Shown here piece after piece: positions 1-8,826 of a DNA stretch of 39,442 bases. Source of the DNA: Candidatus Kuenenia stuttgartensis (GTDB taxonomy: Bacteria > Planctomycetota > Planctomycetia > Pirellulales > UBA1268); the NCBI GenBank assembly GCA_945865325.1, contig CAMBFA010000013.1, positions 1 through 39,442 on the forward strand. Direction: 5' to 3'. Every line of letters begins with the position of its first letter. Position 1 is the stretch's first letter. The translations under genes were made by a program, and so were the position numbers. The notes under the pieces are model-generated. The model saw only the letters and a list, made by a program, of their open reading frames with translations, ran no database searches and had not been told where the DNA came from.

Positions 1-1268
1 CGGGCCTTGAGCTCGACCAGCGCCGTGACATGCTTCCCCGACTCCGCCGCCGCGATCAGCGCCCGCGAGATCGGTGAATCGCCGGAGGTGCGGTAGAGCG
101 TCTGCTTGATGGCGAGGACGCGGGGATCGGCGGCGGCGCGGGTGACGAACTCGACCACCGGGTCGAACGATTCATAGGGATGATGGAGGAGGATATCGTG
201 CGAGGCGATCTCGGCGAACAGGTCGTCTCCGCGGCGCAAGCCGCGCGGCATCCGCGGCGTGAGCGGCGGATCGTGGAGGAGCGGGTAGCCGGGGAGCTTG
301 TGGAGCTCCCACAGACAGGTGAGGTCGAGCGGACCCTCGATCCGGTAGACCTCGCCGTAGCTTTCGCCACGCCCGTCGTGGAGCTCCTCGTCCTCGATGA
401 TCGTCCGCGCCACCGAATCGTCGGCCGAACGCGCCGAGACCTCGATCCGCACCGCCTGCCCGCGCTGACGGGCCTTGAGCCGCTCCTCGATGAGCTTCAG
501 CATGTCGTCTGACTCCTGCTCGAGGAGCTCGAGATCGCTGTCGCGCGTGATTCGGAAGGTCGTCCAAGAGAGAACGGTGAACCCACCGAAGAGCTGCGAC
601 AAGCGGGCCGCAACGAGATCCTCGAGGAGGACGAAGCGGTGCTGGCCGGGGATGTCACAGCCGACATTCACAAACCGCGGCAGCACCTGCGGCACCTGGA
701 CAACGGCAAACAGCCGCTTGGGCCCGAGCCCCTTCACCTGTTCGAGTTGGGCGCCGATGTAGAGCCCGCGGTTGTGGTAACGCGGCGAGGGATGGGCGGG
801 ATCGACGGCCATCGGCGTGAGGATTGGCAGCGCCCGCTCGGTGAAGAACCGGTCAACACGCGTTAACTGCTGCTCGTCAAGGTCGCCGTAGCGCACAAGC
901 TTGAAGCCCTCGGCCACCATCGCCGGGGCGATACTCTCCGCGAGGCAACGGTATTGCCGGGCGACGAGATCCTGGGTGCGGTCAGCGATATGGCGGAGCT
1001 GTTCCAGCGGCCCGGTGCCGTCAGGGGCCGTGTCCTGCGGGGCGCTCTCGCCAAACGCCTGTTCGCGCACCCCCGACACGCGGACCATGAAAAACTCGTC
1101 GAGGTTCGAGCTGAAGATGGCGAGGAACTTCAGCCGTTCCATGAGCGGGTTGGCGGTATTCTCGGCCTCCTCGAGGACGCGGAGATTGAAGTCGAGCCAG
1201 CTCAACTCCCGGTTGATGAAGCAGTCGGGGGTGTCGGTGATGCCAGCCGGGTCGTCGGAGTTGGTCAT
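1..1268 (-). CDS. ppk1: Polyphosphate kinase 1, N-terminal part (gene runs off the left edge)
   Basis: Reverse-strand translation from CAT at 1266-1268 reads [66 protein letters not shown]..., the PPK1 N-terminal signature, continuing to ...[43 protein letters not shown]. Not in the ORF track because it is open at the edge. Confidence 0.95.
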   Translation of the reverse strand, partial: [422 protein letters not shown]

Positions 1269-1489
1269 GGTGGGAGGATTGCTCCGGTCTGGTGGCGTCG
1301 TCCGTTTGGAACGAAAAAAAAGTGATACACAATGATCCTGTCCGCCGAAAGGGTGGCGGCGTGACAGGCATGGATCCTGGCGCGAGTTTACCCACCCTGA
1401 CCAATCGCTTCCCGATCCTCGCCCCATCCTCACAAAGACCGCTGCCCCACCGGAAACGGCCCGGGGCCCTGACGCCGATACCGATTGCC

Positions 1490-2458
1490 ATGCCGCCAAA
1501 CGCCCCTCCCGATCCGTCGTCGGAGCCTCCCGGGGAGGAAGCCCTTCATTCCCGGCCGGGAACTCGGGGGTGGTGCGTCGCCGAGGCCTGTCGACTCGAG
1601 GCGACCGCCCAGAAGCCGGGGAATGTCCACCCGGGGGCATCGTTTCCCGATCTCAACCATGCTGAGTTGGTCGCCGCCGGGCGGGCGATCGCGCCGGCGA
1701 TCGAGGCCGCGCCGTCGCAGCCCCTGGGGCAAACGATCCTCGCGGCGGTGTCGGCGTCGCGCCGCGTGACGCGATCGAATGCCAATCTCGGCATCATCCT
1801 CGCCGTTGCACCGCTGGCGAGCGTGCCCGGTGCGGAGGCTGGCCGACCGTTCCGCCCCGACGCCGTCGCCGCGGTCCTTGCCCGGCTGACGCCGCGGGAT
1901 GCCGCCGACACCTGGGAGGCGATCACGCTGGCGGCCCCGGGGGGGATGGGGCGGCGCGGCCGCTGGGATCTGGCGGAAGCGGCACCGGACGATCTTCTTG
2001 CGGCGATGGCCGCGGCAGCGCCCCACGACCGGATCGCCCGGCTGTGGACCGAAGGCTGGGGGCCGCTGGAGGAGGGATTGGTCGCCGATCTTCTCACGCA
2101 ATTCGGCACGGGCCGGCCGCTCGGCGAGGGCATCGTGCGCGCCTTCCTGTTGCAGCTGGCCCGTGAGCCCGACACGCTCATCGCCCGCCGCCACGGCCCT
2201 GATGTTGCAGCGGAGGTTTCGCGCCGGGCTGCGGCGGTCGTCGGCCGACCGGGGGAATCGTGGCGGGAGGCCGCCGCGGACCTCGATCGATCGCTGCGGC
2301 ACCCCCGGCGCATCAATCCCGGCACGACGGCCGACCTGTGCGCCGCCGCGCTGTACATTCTTCTCCGTGACGGACGACTCCCGATCGGCGACATGAGGCT
2401 CCGCGAAGCCGGCTCGGCGACAGGCCACGATCGACTTTCCCACAACGCGCGCGGGTGA
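1490..2458 (+). CDS. Triphosphoribosyl-dephospho-CoA synthase-like protein (CitG/MdcB family; Orf5-type of methylotroph H4MPT gene sets)
   Basis: ORF 1292..2458; homology-like region begins VAEACRLEATAQKPGNVHPGASFPDLNHAELVAAGRAIAPAI, typical of the CitG family. Start chosen at ATG 1490; ATG 1371 is also possible. Confidence 0.8.
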   Translation: MPPNAPPDPSSEPPGEEALHSRPGTRGWCVAEACRLEATAQKPGNVHPGASFPDLNHAELVAAGRAIAPAIEAAPSQPLGQTILAAVSASRRVTRSNANLGIILAVAPLASVPGAEAGRPFRPDAVAAVLARLTPRDAADTWEAITLAAPGGMGRRGRWDLAEAAPDDLLAAMAAAAPHDRIARLWTEGWGPLEEGLVADLLTQFGTGRPLGEGIVRAFLLQLAREPDTLIARRHGPDVAAEVSRRAAAVVGRPGESWREAAADLDRSLRHPRRINPGTTADLCAAALYILLRDGRLPIGDMRLREAGSATGHDRLSHNARG

Positions 2459-2465
2459 ACGCAGC

Positions 2466-2969
2466 ATGGAACGCTTTTCTGTCCGGCTCCGTAAGGGGGT
2501 GCATGTTTTCTGCGCCGGGCATTTCATCACCCTCACCGACACCCTCTGCGAACCCCTTCATGGCCACAATTGGACCGTGGCGGTGGAGGTTGACGGCACC
2601 CCTGATGCCCACGGAATGGTGGTTGACTTTATCCTTCTGCGTGACACGCTCACCCGGATCATCGCCCGCCTCGACCACCGCATGCTCCTGCCGACCCGCA
2701 ATCGATTCCTGGAGGTGAGCGAAGCGATCGGGCCGGGCGGGCTTCCCGAGATGACCGTTCGCTTCCAACAACGCCGCTGGGTGTTCCCCGCCGACGAGTG
2801 CGTCCTCCTGCCGCTGGCCAATACCACCGCCGAGTGGATCGCCGCGTGGATCGGCGACGAACTGACCGCGGCCCTGACGGCGGCACCCACGCCACTTCCC
2901 GGGAAGATCGTCGTCGCCGTCGACGAGTGCGCTGGGCAGGAGGGCGTGTGGGAGTGGACGGGCCCGTGA
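2466..2969 (+). CDS. 6-pyruvoyl-tetrahydropterin synthase / QueD family protein
   Basis: MERFSVRLRKGVHVFCAGHFI...CEPLHGHNWTVAVEVDG...GMVVDFILLRDTL...LDHRMLL...NTTAEWIAAWI: PTPS motifs (HGHNW, GMVVDF, LDH). Starts 8 bp after the CitG-like stop. Confidence 0.85.
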   Translation: MERFSVRLRKGVHVFCAGHFITLTDTLCEPLHGHNWTVAVEVDGTPDAHGMVVDFILLRDTLTRIIARLDHRMLLPTRNRFLEVSEAIGPGGLPEMTVRFQQRRWVFPADECVLLPLANTTAEWIAAWIGDELTAALTAAPTPLPGKIVVAVDECAGQEGVWEWTGP

Positions 2970-3011
2970 TCGGCGCTGAGTCGCGTCAGCCGGCGATTCG
3001 CGGCGGCCGAA

Positions 3012-3680
3012 TCATCCCTCTGCCACGACGAGCTTCGTTGCGGCCTCGGTCGAGACCGTGATGGTCTGCTCGCCGATCCTCACGCTCATCAAGCCGGCGT
3101 TGTCGGGGGGCCGTACGACCTCCCCCTCGACGCCGAGAACGAGCCCCGAGTCGGTGAGCGAGCGGAGGAATCCGGCCGACTGATCGAGGACGCGCGTCAG
3201 CCGGAACCGCCCGCCGGCCGCGCTGTCGGCCAGAACCCTCGCCGGGGGTTGCCCATCATCCGGATCGGCACCGTCGGCGGGGGGGATCGGGTCGCCGTGG
3301 GGATCGACATCGGGATGGCCGAGAAAGGCATCGATCCGATCGACGAGCAGATCGCTGACGGCGTGCTCGAGATGCTCGGCCTCGTCGTGGACCTCATCCC
3401 AACTCATGTCGAGCGTCCGCAGCAGGAACAACTCGAGGAGCCGGTGGCGACGGATGACGCGCAGCGCCAACACCCTTCCCGCCTTCGTCAGCGCCACTCC
3501 TTCATAGGGACGGTGCGTTGCCAGACGGGCCGCGTCGAGGGTCTTGAGCATGCTCGTCACCGTGCCCGGCGAGACCTCGAGCGCCGTGGCGACCTGACCG
3601 GTCGTCACCGGACTCCCCGACTGGGCGGTGGCGATGAGGTGGATCGTCTTCACATAGTTCTCGACGGTCAGGCTGGCCAC
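3012..3680 (-). CDS. DtxR/MntR-family metal-dependent transcriptional regulator
   Basis: MASLTVENYVKTIHLIATAQSGSPVTTGQVATALEVSPGTVTSMLKTLDAARLATHRPYEGVALTKAGRVLALRVIRRHRLLELFLLRTLDMSWDEVHDEAEHLEHAVSD: DtxR-type wHTH and dimerisation domain plus C-terminal FeoA/SH3-like region. Confidence 0.92.
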   Translation of the reverse strand: MASLTVENYVKTIHLIATAQSGSPVTTGQVATALEVSPGTVTSMLKTLDAARLATHRPYEGVALTKAGRVLALRVIRRHRLLELFLLRTLDMSWDEVHDEAEHLEHAVSDLLVDRIDAFLGHPDVDPHGDPIPPADGADPDDGQPPARVLADSAAGGRFRLTRVLDQSAGFLRSLTDSGLVLGVEGEVVRPPDNAGLMSVRIGEQTITVSTEAATKLVVAEG

Positions 3681-3888
3681 GAGCGTGTTCCCGCTGGGAG
3701 AGAGGAAGGCCCGTCACGGGCCGCGCGGACGCCATCCTGACCGCGATCGACAGCCCCGGGATTGCCCGTCGCGACGACCGGCGACATTATGTCCGCTGCG
3801 ACGTGCCTGCGGCTGAGAACGCAATCACGATCGTGATCAGGCACGACGACACCGGCCAAGGAATGGCCCTTCATCGAGGGCTGATTCC

Positions 3889-4893
3889 ATGCCGACAGGA
3901 CTGAACGCACGGGCCGCCGGGATCGTTGCGGCGGGGCTCGCCGACGCCGGGCGGCTGGGGGTGGTCGATCACCGGACCGGCGCCGGGGTGCAGATTGTCG
4001 ACGCCGGGGTGAAGGCTGCCGGTGGCGACGAGGCCGGGCTGCTCCTCGCCCACGCGGCGCTGGCCGGGCTCGGCGAGGTGTGGCTGGAGGCGCGGGGCAC
4101 GCCCCCCCTCCACCGTCGCATCCACCCCGCCTCCGATCCCTGGCAGGGGCGCTGTCCCTGGCCGATCGTCGCCGTGGAGAGCCTGGCGCCGATCGCCGCC
4201 TGCCTCGCCTCGCAGTACGCCGGGTGGAAGGTGTCGGAAGGGAAATACTTCGCCATGGCGAGCGGCCCGTTGCGGGCGGCGATCGGTCGCGAGGATCTGT
4301 ATGACGACATCGGCCTTCGCGAGCGTGCCGACGTCGCGGTGGGCATCCTCGAATCATCAAAGCTTCCACCTGACGACGTCTGCCTGCGGCTGGCCACCGA
4401 GGCGGGCGTTCCCCCCGATCGCCTCCTCCTGCTCGTCGCGCGCACCGCGAGCTCCGCCGGGACGCTCCAAGTTGTCGCCCGGTCACTCGAAACCGCGCTC
4501 CACAAGCTCCACGATCTCCACTTCGACCTCTCCCGGATCCGCGCCGGCCTCGGCCGGGCGCCGTTGCCGCCGGTGCCCGCCCCGCCCGACGACCTCGAGG
4601 CGATCGGGCGCACCAACGACGCCATCCTTTATGGTGGCCAGGTGGTGCTTGAGGTGACCGGGCCCGACGCCGGCCTCGACGATGTTGCCGGCGCGATGGT
4701 TAGCGGGGCATCGGCCTCGCATGGCCGACCGTTCCGAGACTTGTTCGAGGCGGCGGGCTACGACTTCTACAAGCTCGATCCCGCCCTCTTCGCGCCGGCC
4801 GTCGTCGAACTGGTCAACCTCGACACCGGCGTCCGCCACCGGGCTGGCTCGATCATGGCGGATGTGGTGCGGACGTCGTTCGGCGGGGCGTGA
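3889..4893 (+). CDS. mch: Methenyltetrahydromethanopterin cyclohydrolase
   Basis: SQYAGWKVSEGKYFAMASGPLRA, LARTASSAGTLQVVARSLETALHKLHDLHFD, GRTNDAILYGGQVVLEV, DFYKLDPALFAPAVVELVNLDTG: characteristic Mch motifs. Confidence 0.95.
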   Translation: MPTGLNARAAGIVAAGLADAGRLGVVDHRTGAGVQIVDAGVKAAGGDEAGLLLAHAALAGLGEVWLEARGTPPLHRRIHPASDPWQGRCPWPIVAVESLAPIAACLASQYAGWKVSEGKYFAMASGPLRAAIGREDLYDDIGLRERADVAVGILESSKLPPDDVCLRLATEAGVPPDRLLLLVARTASSAGTLQVVARSLETALHKLHDLHFDLSRIRAGLGRAPLPPVPAPPDDLEAIGRTNDAILYGGQVVLEVTGPDAGLDDVAGAMVSGASASHGRPFRDLFEAAGYDFYKLDPALFAPAVVELVNLDTGVRHRAGSIMADVVRTSFGGA

Positions 4894-4909
4894 GCCGGAG
4901 GCCGATGGA

Positions 4910-5848
4910 ATGCGACTGGTGGTGATCGGTTCCCCGGGGGCCTGGCATGTCGGGCGGATCCGCGCGGTGGCGCTGGCGCGCGGCCACGATGTCTCGGTGG
5001 TGGAATGGCGTCAACTCGGGGCGTTCGTCGCGAGGGCTGGGGCGGGAGCGGAGCGGGCGACGTCGCTCCCCGAGCCATGCCGGACGGACATCTTCCTTCC
5101 CGACACGATCGACGCCGCCGACGCCGTCATCGTCCGCGGGATGCCAGCCGGCCGGCTCGAGGAGGTGATTCTGCGGATGGATCTCCTCGGCCGGCTCGCC
5201 GAGCGCGGCACGCCGGTGATCAACAGCCCCCGGGCCCTCGAGACGGCGATCGATAAATACCTCTCCCTGGCCCGGCTCGCGGCGGCCGGGATCCGGGTTC
5301 CGCGGACGATCGTGGCCCAAGACCCAGATGGCATCCGCCGCGCCTGGGAGACACTCGGCGGCGACGCCGTCGTGAAGCCACTGTTTGGGTCGTGCGGACG
5401 GGGGATCGAACGGATCGACTCCGAGGCGCTTCTCCGCCCGCTCCTGACCGCCGCCGCCGAAGCCCCGGAAGGGGCGGCCACCTACCTCCAGGAATACATT
5501 CCGCACGCCGGCTGGGACGCACGGATCCTGCTGGTCGGGGAGGAGGTGTTCTCGATCCGGCGCCGGTCGGCGACCGACTGGCGGACGAACCTCGCGCGGG
5601 GCGGGATCGGAGAGCCCTTCGAGCCCCCCCCGGGCTGGGTCGATCTCGCCCGCCGGACCTCGGCCCTTCTGGGGGTGGAGGTGGCCGGGGTCGATCTCGT
5701 TCCGGACGCCGGCGGGGATCCCCTCGTGCTCGAGGTGAACGCCGTCCCGGGATGGCGGGGACTTGCCTCGGTCACCGGCCTCGACCCGACCCCGGCCGTC
5801 GTCCGGTGGGCCGAGCGCAGAGCCCATCGCCATGCCCCACCGGCCTGA
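4910..5848 (+). CDS. RimK-like ATP-grasp ligase
   Basis: MRLVVIGSPGAWHVGRIRAVALARGHDVSVVEW...DKYLSLARLAAAGIRVPRTIV...GGDAVVKPLFGSCGRGI...YLQEYIPHAGWDARILLVG...VDLVPDAGGDPLVLEVNAVPGWRGL: RimK-type ATP-grasp. ATG at 4910, 16 bp after the mch stop. Confidence 0.88.
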   Translation: MRLVVIGSPGAWHVGRIRAVALARGHDVSVVEWRQLGAFVARAGAGAERATSLPEPCRTDIFLPDTIDAADAVIVRGMPAGRLEEVILRMDLLGRLAERGTPVINSPRALETAIDKYLSLARLAAAGIRVPRTIVAQDPDGIRRAWETLGGDAVVKPLFGSCGRGIERIDSEALLRPLLTAAAEAPEGAATYLQEYIPHAGWDARILLVGEEVFSIRRRSATDWRTNLARGGIGEPFEPPPGWVDLARRTSALLGVEVAGVDLVPDAGGDPLVLEVNAVPGWRGLASVTGLDPTPAVVRWAERRAHRHAPPA

Positions 5849-6120
5849 AGGCTGGACTTGAGCCCCTTTTCCTCGGCCTCACAACCAGGACAGTTGGGAA
5901 ATGCGACTCAGGCGAGCTGCCTCTTTTTGTGGCATCTCATCCACTGCCTCTCCGATGCGCAGCGCTGCGCAGAAATGTCTCGGCCTCGGCCCATTTGGCG
6001 CAAGTCGTTTCCCTGCTGTCACTTGCTGCTGCGACTTGACCGCAGCGCCAGCATGACGTCACCGGTTGGCCCACGGAGGGCCCAGCCGGCCCGTCCGCGC
6101 GTTCCGCAGGGTCACCGAAC

Positions 6121-6576
6121 ATGGCAAGCAGGTCCGAAGCCCAGTCCACCGTCCCAGAGTCCATCGATCCCCAGGCGACTTCCGTTCTCCAGGTTGCCGA
6201 GCGGCTGCACGCCATGGGACCAGACTGGGTCGTCTTCTTCCGCGAGGTGCTGGGGGTCGAGGGGATCGTGCGCCGCTCCTTCCCCAGCGCCACGTCCCTC
6301 TCCCACTTCGAGTGCTCGCCGCACTACGCCCGGATCCGGGAGATGCTCGACGACCTCCGCAACCGGCAGCGCGAGCGCCCCACCAGCCGGGAGGCCCAGC
6401 GGGTGGTGACGGTGCGGATGCCCCGCTCCCTCCATGAATCGCTCAAGGCGGAGGCGGACGACATGCGCGTCAGCATCAACACCCTCTGCATCTCCAAACT
6501 GCTCAAGATCCTCGACGAGGACGATCGGAAGGACCTGGCGCCCGACCGGGGCGCCTCGGAAGAGATGGCCGGCTGA
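6121..6576 (+). CDS. Small protein with C-terminal ribbon-helix-helix / HicB-like DNA-binding segment
   Basis: ...RVVTVRMPRSLHESLKAEADDMRVSINTLCISKLLKILD resembles an RHH (HicB/Arc-type) motif. The N-terminal ~90 aa is not recognised. Confidence 0.6.
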   Translation: MASRSEAQSTVPESIDPQATSVLQVAERLHAMGPDWVVFFREVLGVEGIVRRSFPSATSLSHFECSPHYARIREMLDDLRNRQRERPTSREAQRVVTVRMPRSLHESLKAEADDMRVSINTLCISKLLKILDEDDRKDLAPDRGASEEMAG

Positions 6577-6601
6577 TGGCCGGCCGGCGGGGAGCGGGGC
6601 C

Positions 6602-7053
6602 GGGGAGAGGGACGGGGCGGACCTGTAAGCCGGGTTTTGTTCCGCACCGCCGGAGGCGGCGCGGTGATGACCATTTCTCTAGGACGCCGGTTACCCGGCG
6701 CCTCTGGCAGCCGACCCGGGGGTGGGACGGAACGGGCCGTTCCGTGGCGACCTTGCGGCCGACTCCCCCCTGCTTGGCCTTGCTCCCGATGGGGTTTACC
6801 GAGCCGGACCGGTCACCCGGTCCGCTGGTGAGCTCTTACCTCACCGTTTCACCCTTACCGGCGAGTTTCCCCGCCGGCGGTCTGTTTTCTGTGGCACTTT
6901 CCCTGACCTCACGGCCGGTGGGCGTTACCCACCATCGCACCCTGCGGAGCCCGGACTTTCCTCCCGTCGGGGCGTTCCCATGCGGCAACCCTTCCGAGCG
7001 CCACGTGGACTCTCCCGACCGGCGGCCATCCGTTCCGCCCCGTTCCCTCTCCC
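6602..7053 (-). ncRNA. rnpB: RNase P RNA (bacterial type A)
   Basis: Minus strand carries GAGGAAAGTCCGGGCTCCG (plus strand cggagcccggactttcctc near 6946) and the 3' AAAACCCGGCTTAC (plus strand gtaagccgggtttt near 6625). Ends pair as P1: 6602-6620 ggggagagggacggggcgg with 7035-7053 ccgccccgttccctctccc. Confidence 0.93.
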
Positions 7054-7189
7054 GGGACCCGTCCCCCAACCATACCACCCCGGAGGGTCGGAGACTTTTT
7101 GACCATCCGTCCGGAGGGGCGTAGATTTTGGAGTCGTCGGCCCGCCCTGCGGCGCGAACCACCGCCGAAGAAGGAACGTATCCAGACCC

Positions 7190-7654
7190 ATGTACGGCGA
7201 ACTGATCCCCCAAGGGGGCGGAGATCCGATTCCGTTGTTCAAGCCGGTCCTCGTCGTGGGGCGGCGTGAAAGCGCGGACATCGTCCTCCGTTTCCCGAAC
7301 GTGTCCGGATCCCATTGCGAGCTGACGCTCGTCGATGGCTATTGGTTCATCAAGGATCTCGCCAGCAGCAACGGCACGAAGGTCAACGGGGTGCGCGTCA
7401 GCGAGAAGCGGCTCGATCCGGGCGACAAGCTCACCGTGGCCCGCCACCACTTCGAAATCGCCTACGAGCCCTCGAAGAATGGCGCCGTGGCGGCGCCGGC
7501 AGACAGTGTCCCGGTGAATCTCTGGGGGAAGAGCCTCCTGGAGAGCGCGGGGCTCGAAACGCGCCGCAGCGCGCCCACCTTCTCCTCGGCCCCCGGGCCC
7601 GCCGCCCGCCGCCCCGACCCGCCCTCCGCGGGGAAGCGTGGGGATCGCCCCTGA
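7190..7654 (+). CDS. FHA domain-containing protein
   Basis: VLVVGRRESADIVLRFPNVSGSHCELTLVDGYWFIKDLASSNGTKVNGVRV: canonical FHA (GR, SxxHxxL, SSNGTxVNG). Confidence 0.92.
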   Translation: MYGELIPQGGGDPIPLFKPVLVVGRRESADIVLRFPNVSGSHCELTLVDGYWFIKDLASSNGTKVNGVRVSEKRLDPGDKLTVARHHFEIAYEPSKNGAVAAPADSVPVNLWGKSLLESAGLETRRSAPTFSSAPGPAARRPDPPSAGKRGDRP

Positions 7655-7662
7655 TCGGCTGC

Positions 7663-8826
7663 ATGGCGAAACCCCGCAAGATACGGATCGACTTCCGCAA
7701 GAATCGCTCCGTCAGGCGGCGCGATGGCAACCTGACGCGATCGCTCGGTGACGATCCCGACGGCCTCGCCGACATGGCGACCTCCGAGCGCCTCTCCGGC
7801 AAGGGGGATCTCACGCGCAAGCGGACGGTCATCGAGCCGGGCACCGACGTCGCCATCGACAGCTGGCGCGGGCAGGTGCTCCATGTCCACGGGCTGGAGA
7901 GCTTCGTCCGCCGCGACGACGGCCATGTCGTCCGCTGCACCACCCGTCGGGTCCTGCGGACGATGGCAATCGACCAGCGGCATCCAGTGGTCGCCGGCGA
8001 CCGGGTCACGGTGCGCCAGGCGGCGGTCACCGATCTCTCCGCCCACGCGCTCCCGACGACAGCCCCCGACGGCATCCGGCAGGACGCGACGATCCATTCC
8101 GTCGATCCGCGGCGCAACGAACTGGCGCGGAACAGCCGCGGACGCCGTCATGTGATCGTCGCCAATGTTGATCAGGTGGTGATCGTCGGCAGCGCCGCCC
8201 AGCCGCACCTCAAGCCGGGGCTCATCGACCGGATGCTCGTCGCCGCGGAGTGCGCCGGCATCCGCCCCTTGATCTGCCTCAACAAGGCCGATCTCGTCCC
8301 CACGGCCAGCCTCGTCCCGCTCGCGGGCGTCTACGCGCGGATGGGATACCGGGTCGTGCTCTGCTCGACCGTCACCGGAATGGGGCTCGAGCGGCTCCGC
8401 GCCGAGCTCCGCGGCGTCGTCAGTGCCATCGTCGGCCAGAGCGGCGTCGGCAAGTCGTCGCTGCTCAATCGGCTCGAGCCCGATCTCGCCCTCCCCGTCT
8501 CGGAGGTGAGCCGCGACAACGACAAAGGGCGCCACACGACGACGACGGCGCGGCTCATCCCCCACCGGCTCGGCGGGGCGTTCGTCGACACCCCGGGCGT
8601 TCGGCAGTTCCAGCTATGGGACATCGTGCCAGCCGAGGTGCCGGCGGCCTTCCGCGATCTCCGCCCCCTGGCCAATCTCTGCCGCTTCCCAGACTGCACC
8701 CACAGCCACGAAGCCGACTGCGCGGTGAAAGACGGGGTCGCCGATGGCCTCCTCGACACGCGCCGCTGGGAGAGCTGTTGCTACCTGGCCACCAACCTGG
8801 GTGAAGACCCCGAGGACGACCAATGA
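7663..8826 (+). CDS. rsgA: Ribosome small subunit-dependent GTPase A
   Basis: ARNSRGRRHVIVANVDQVVIVGSA, LICLNKADL, IVGQSGVGKSSLLNRL, KGRHTTTTARL, DTPGVRQF, CRFPDCTHSHEADCAVKDGV: circularly permuted GTPase with Zn-binding C-terminus. ATG at 7663 in frame with ORF 7315..8826. Confidence 0.96.
   Translation: MAKPRKIRIDFRKNRSVRRRDGNLTRSLGDDPDGLADMATSERLSGKGDLTRKRTVIEPGTDVAIDSWRGQVLHVHGLESFVRRDDGHVVRCTTRRVLRTMAIDQRHPVVAGDRVTVRQAAVTDLSAHALPTTAPDGIRQDATIHSVDPRRNELARNSRGRRHVIVANVDQVVIVGSAAQPHLKPGLIDRMLVAAECAGIRPLICLNKADLVPTASLVPLAGVYARMGYRVVLCSTVTGMGLERLRAELRGVVSAIVGQSGVGKSSLLNRLEPDLALPVSEVSRDNDKGRHTTTTARLIPHRLGGAFVDTPGVRQFQLWDIVPAEVPAAFRDLRPLANLCRFPDCTHSHEADCAVKDGVADGLLDTRRWESCCYLATNLGEDPEDDQ

Noticed and set aside
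6121-6576. Possible HicAB-type toxin-antitoxin pair
   Set aside because: Only an RHH-like protein is present; no HicA-like or other toxin ORF is adjacent (the next feature is rnpB).
6576-7124. Plus-strand ORFs (6576..7124, 6722..7102) and minus ORFs (6836..7450, 6909..7106) in this interval
   Set aside because: They overlap the RNase P RNA gene, whose conserved ends and P1 pairing explain the sequence.
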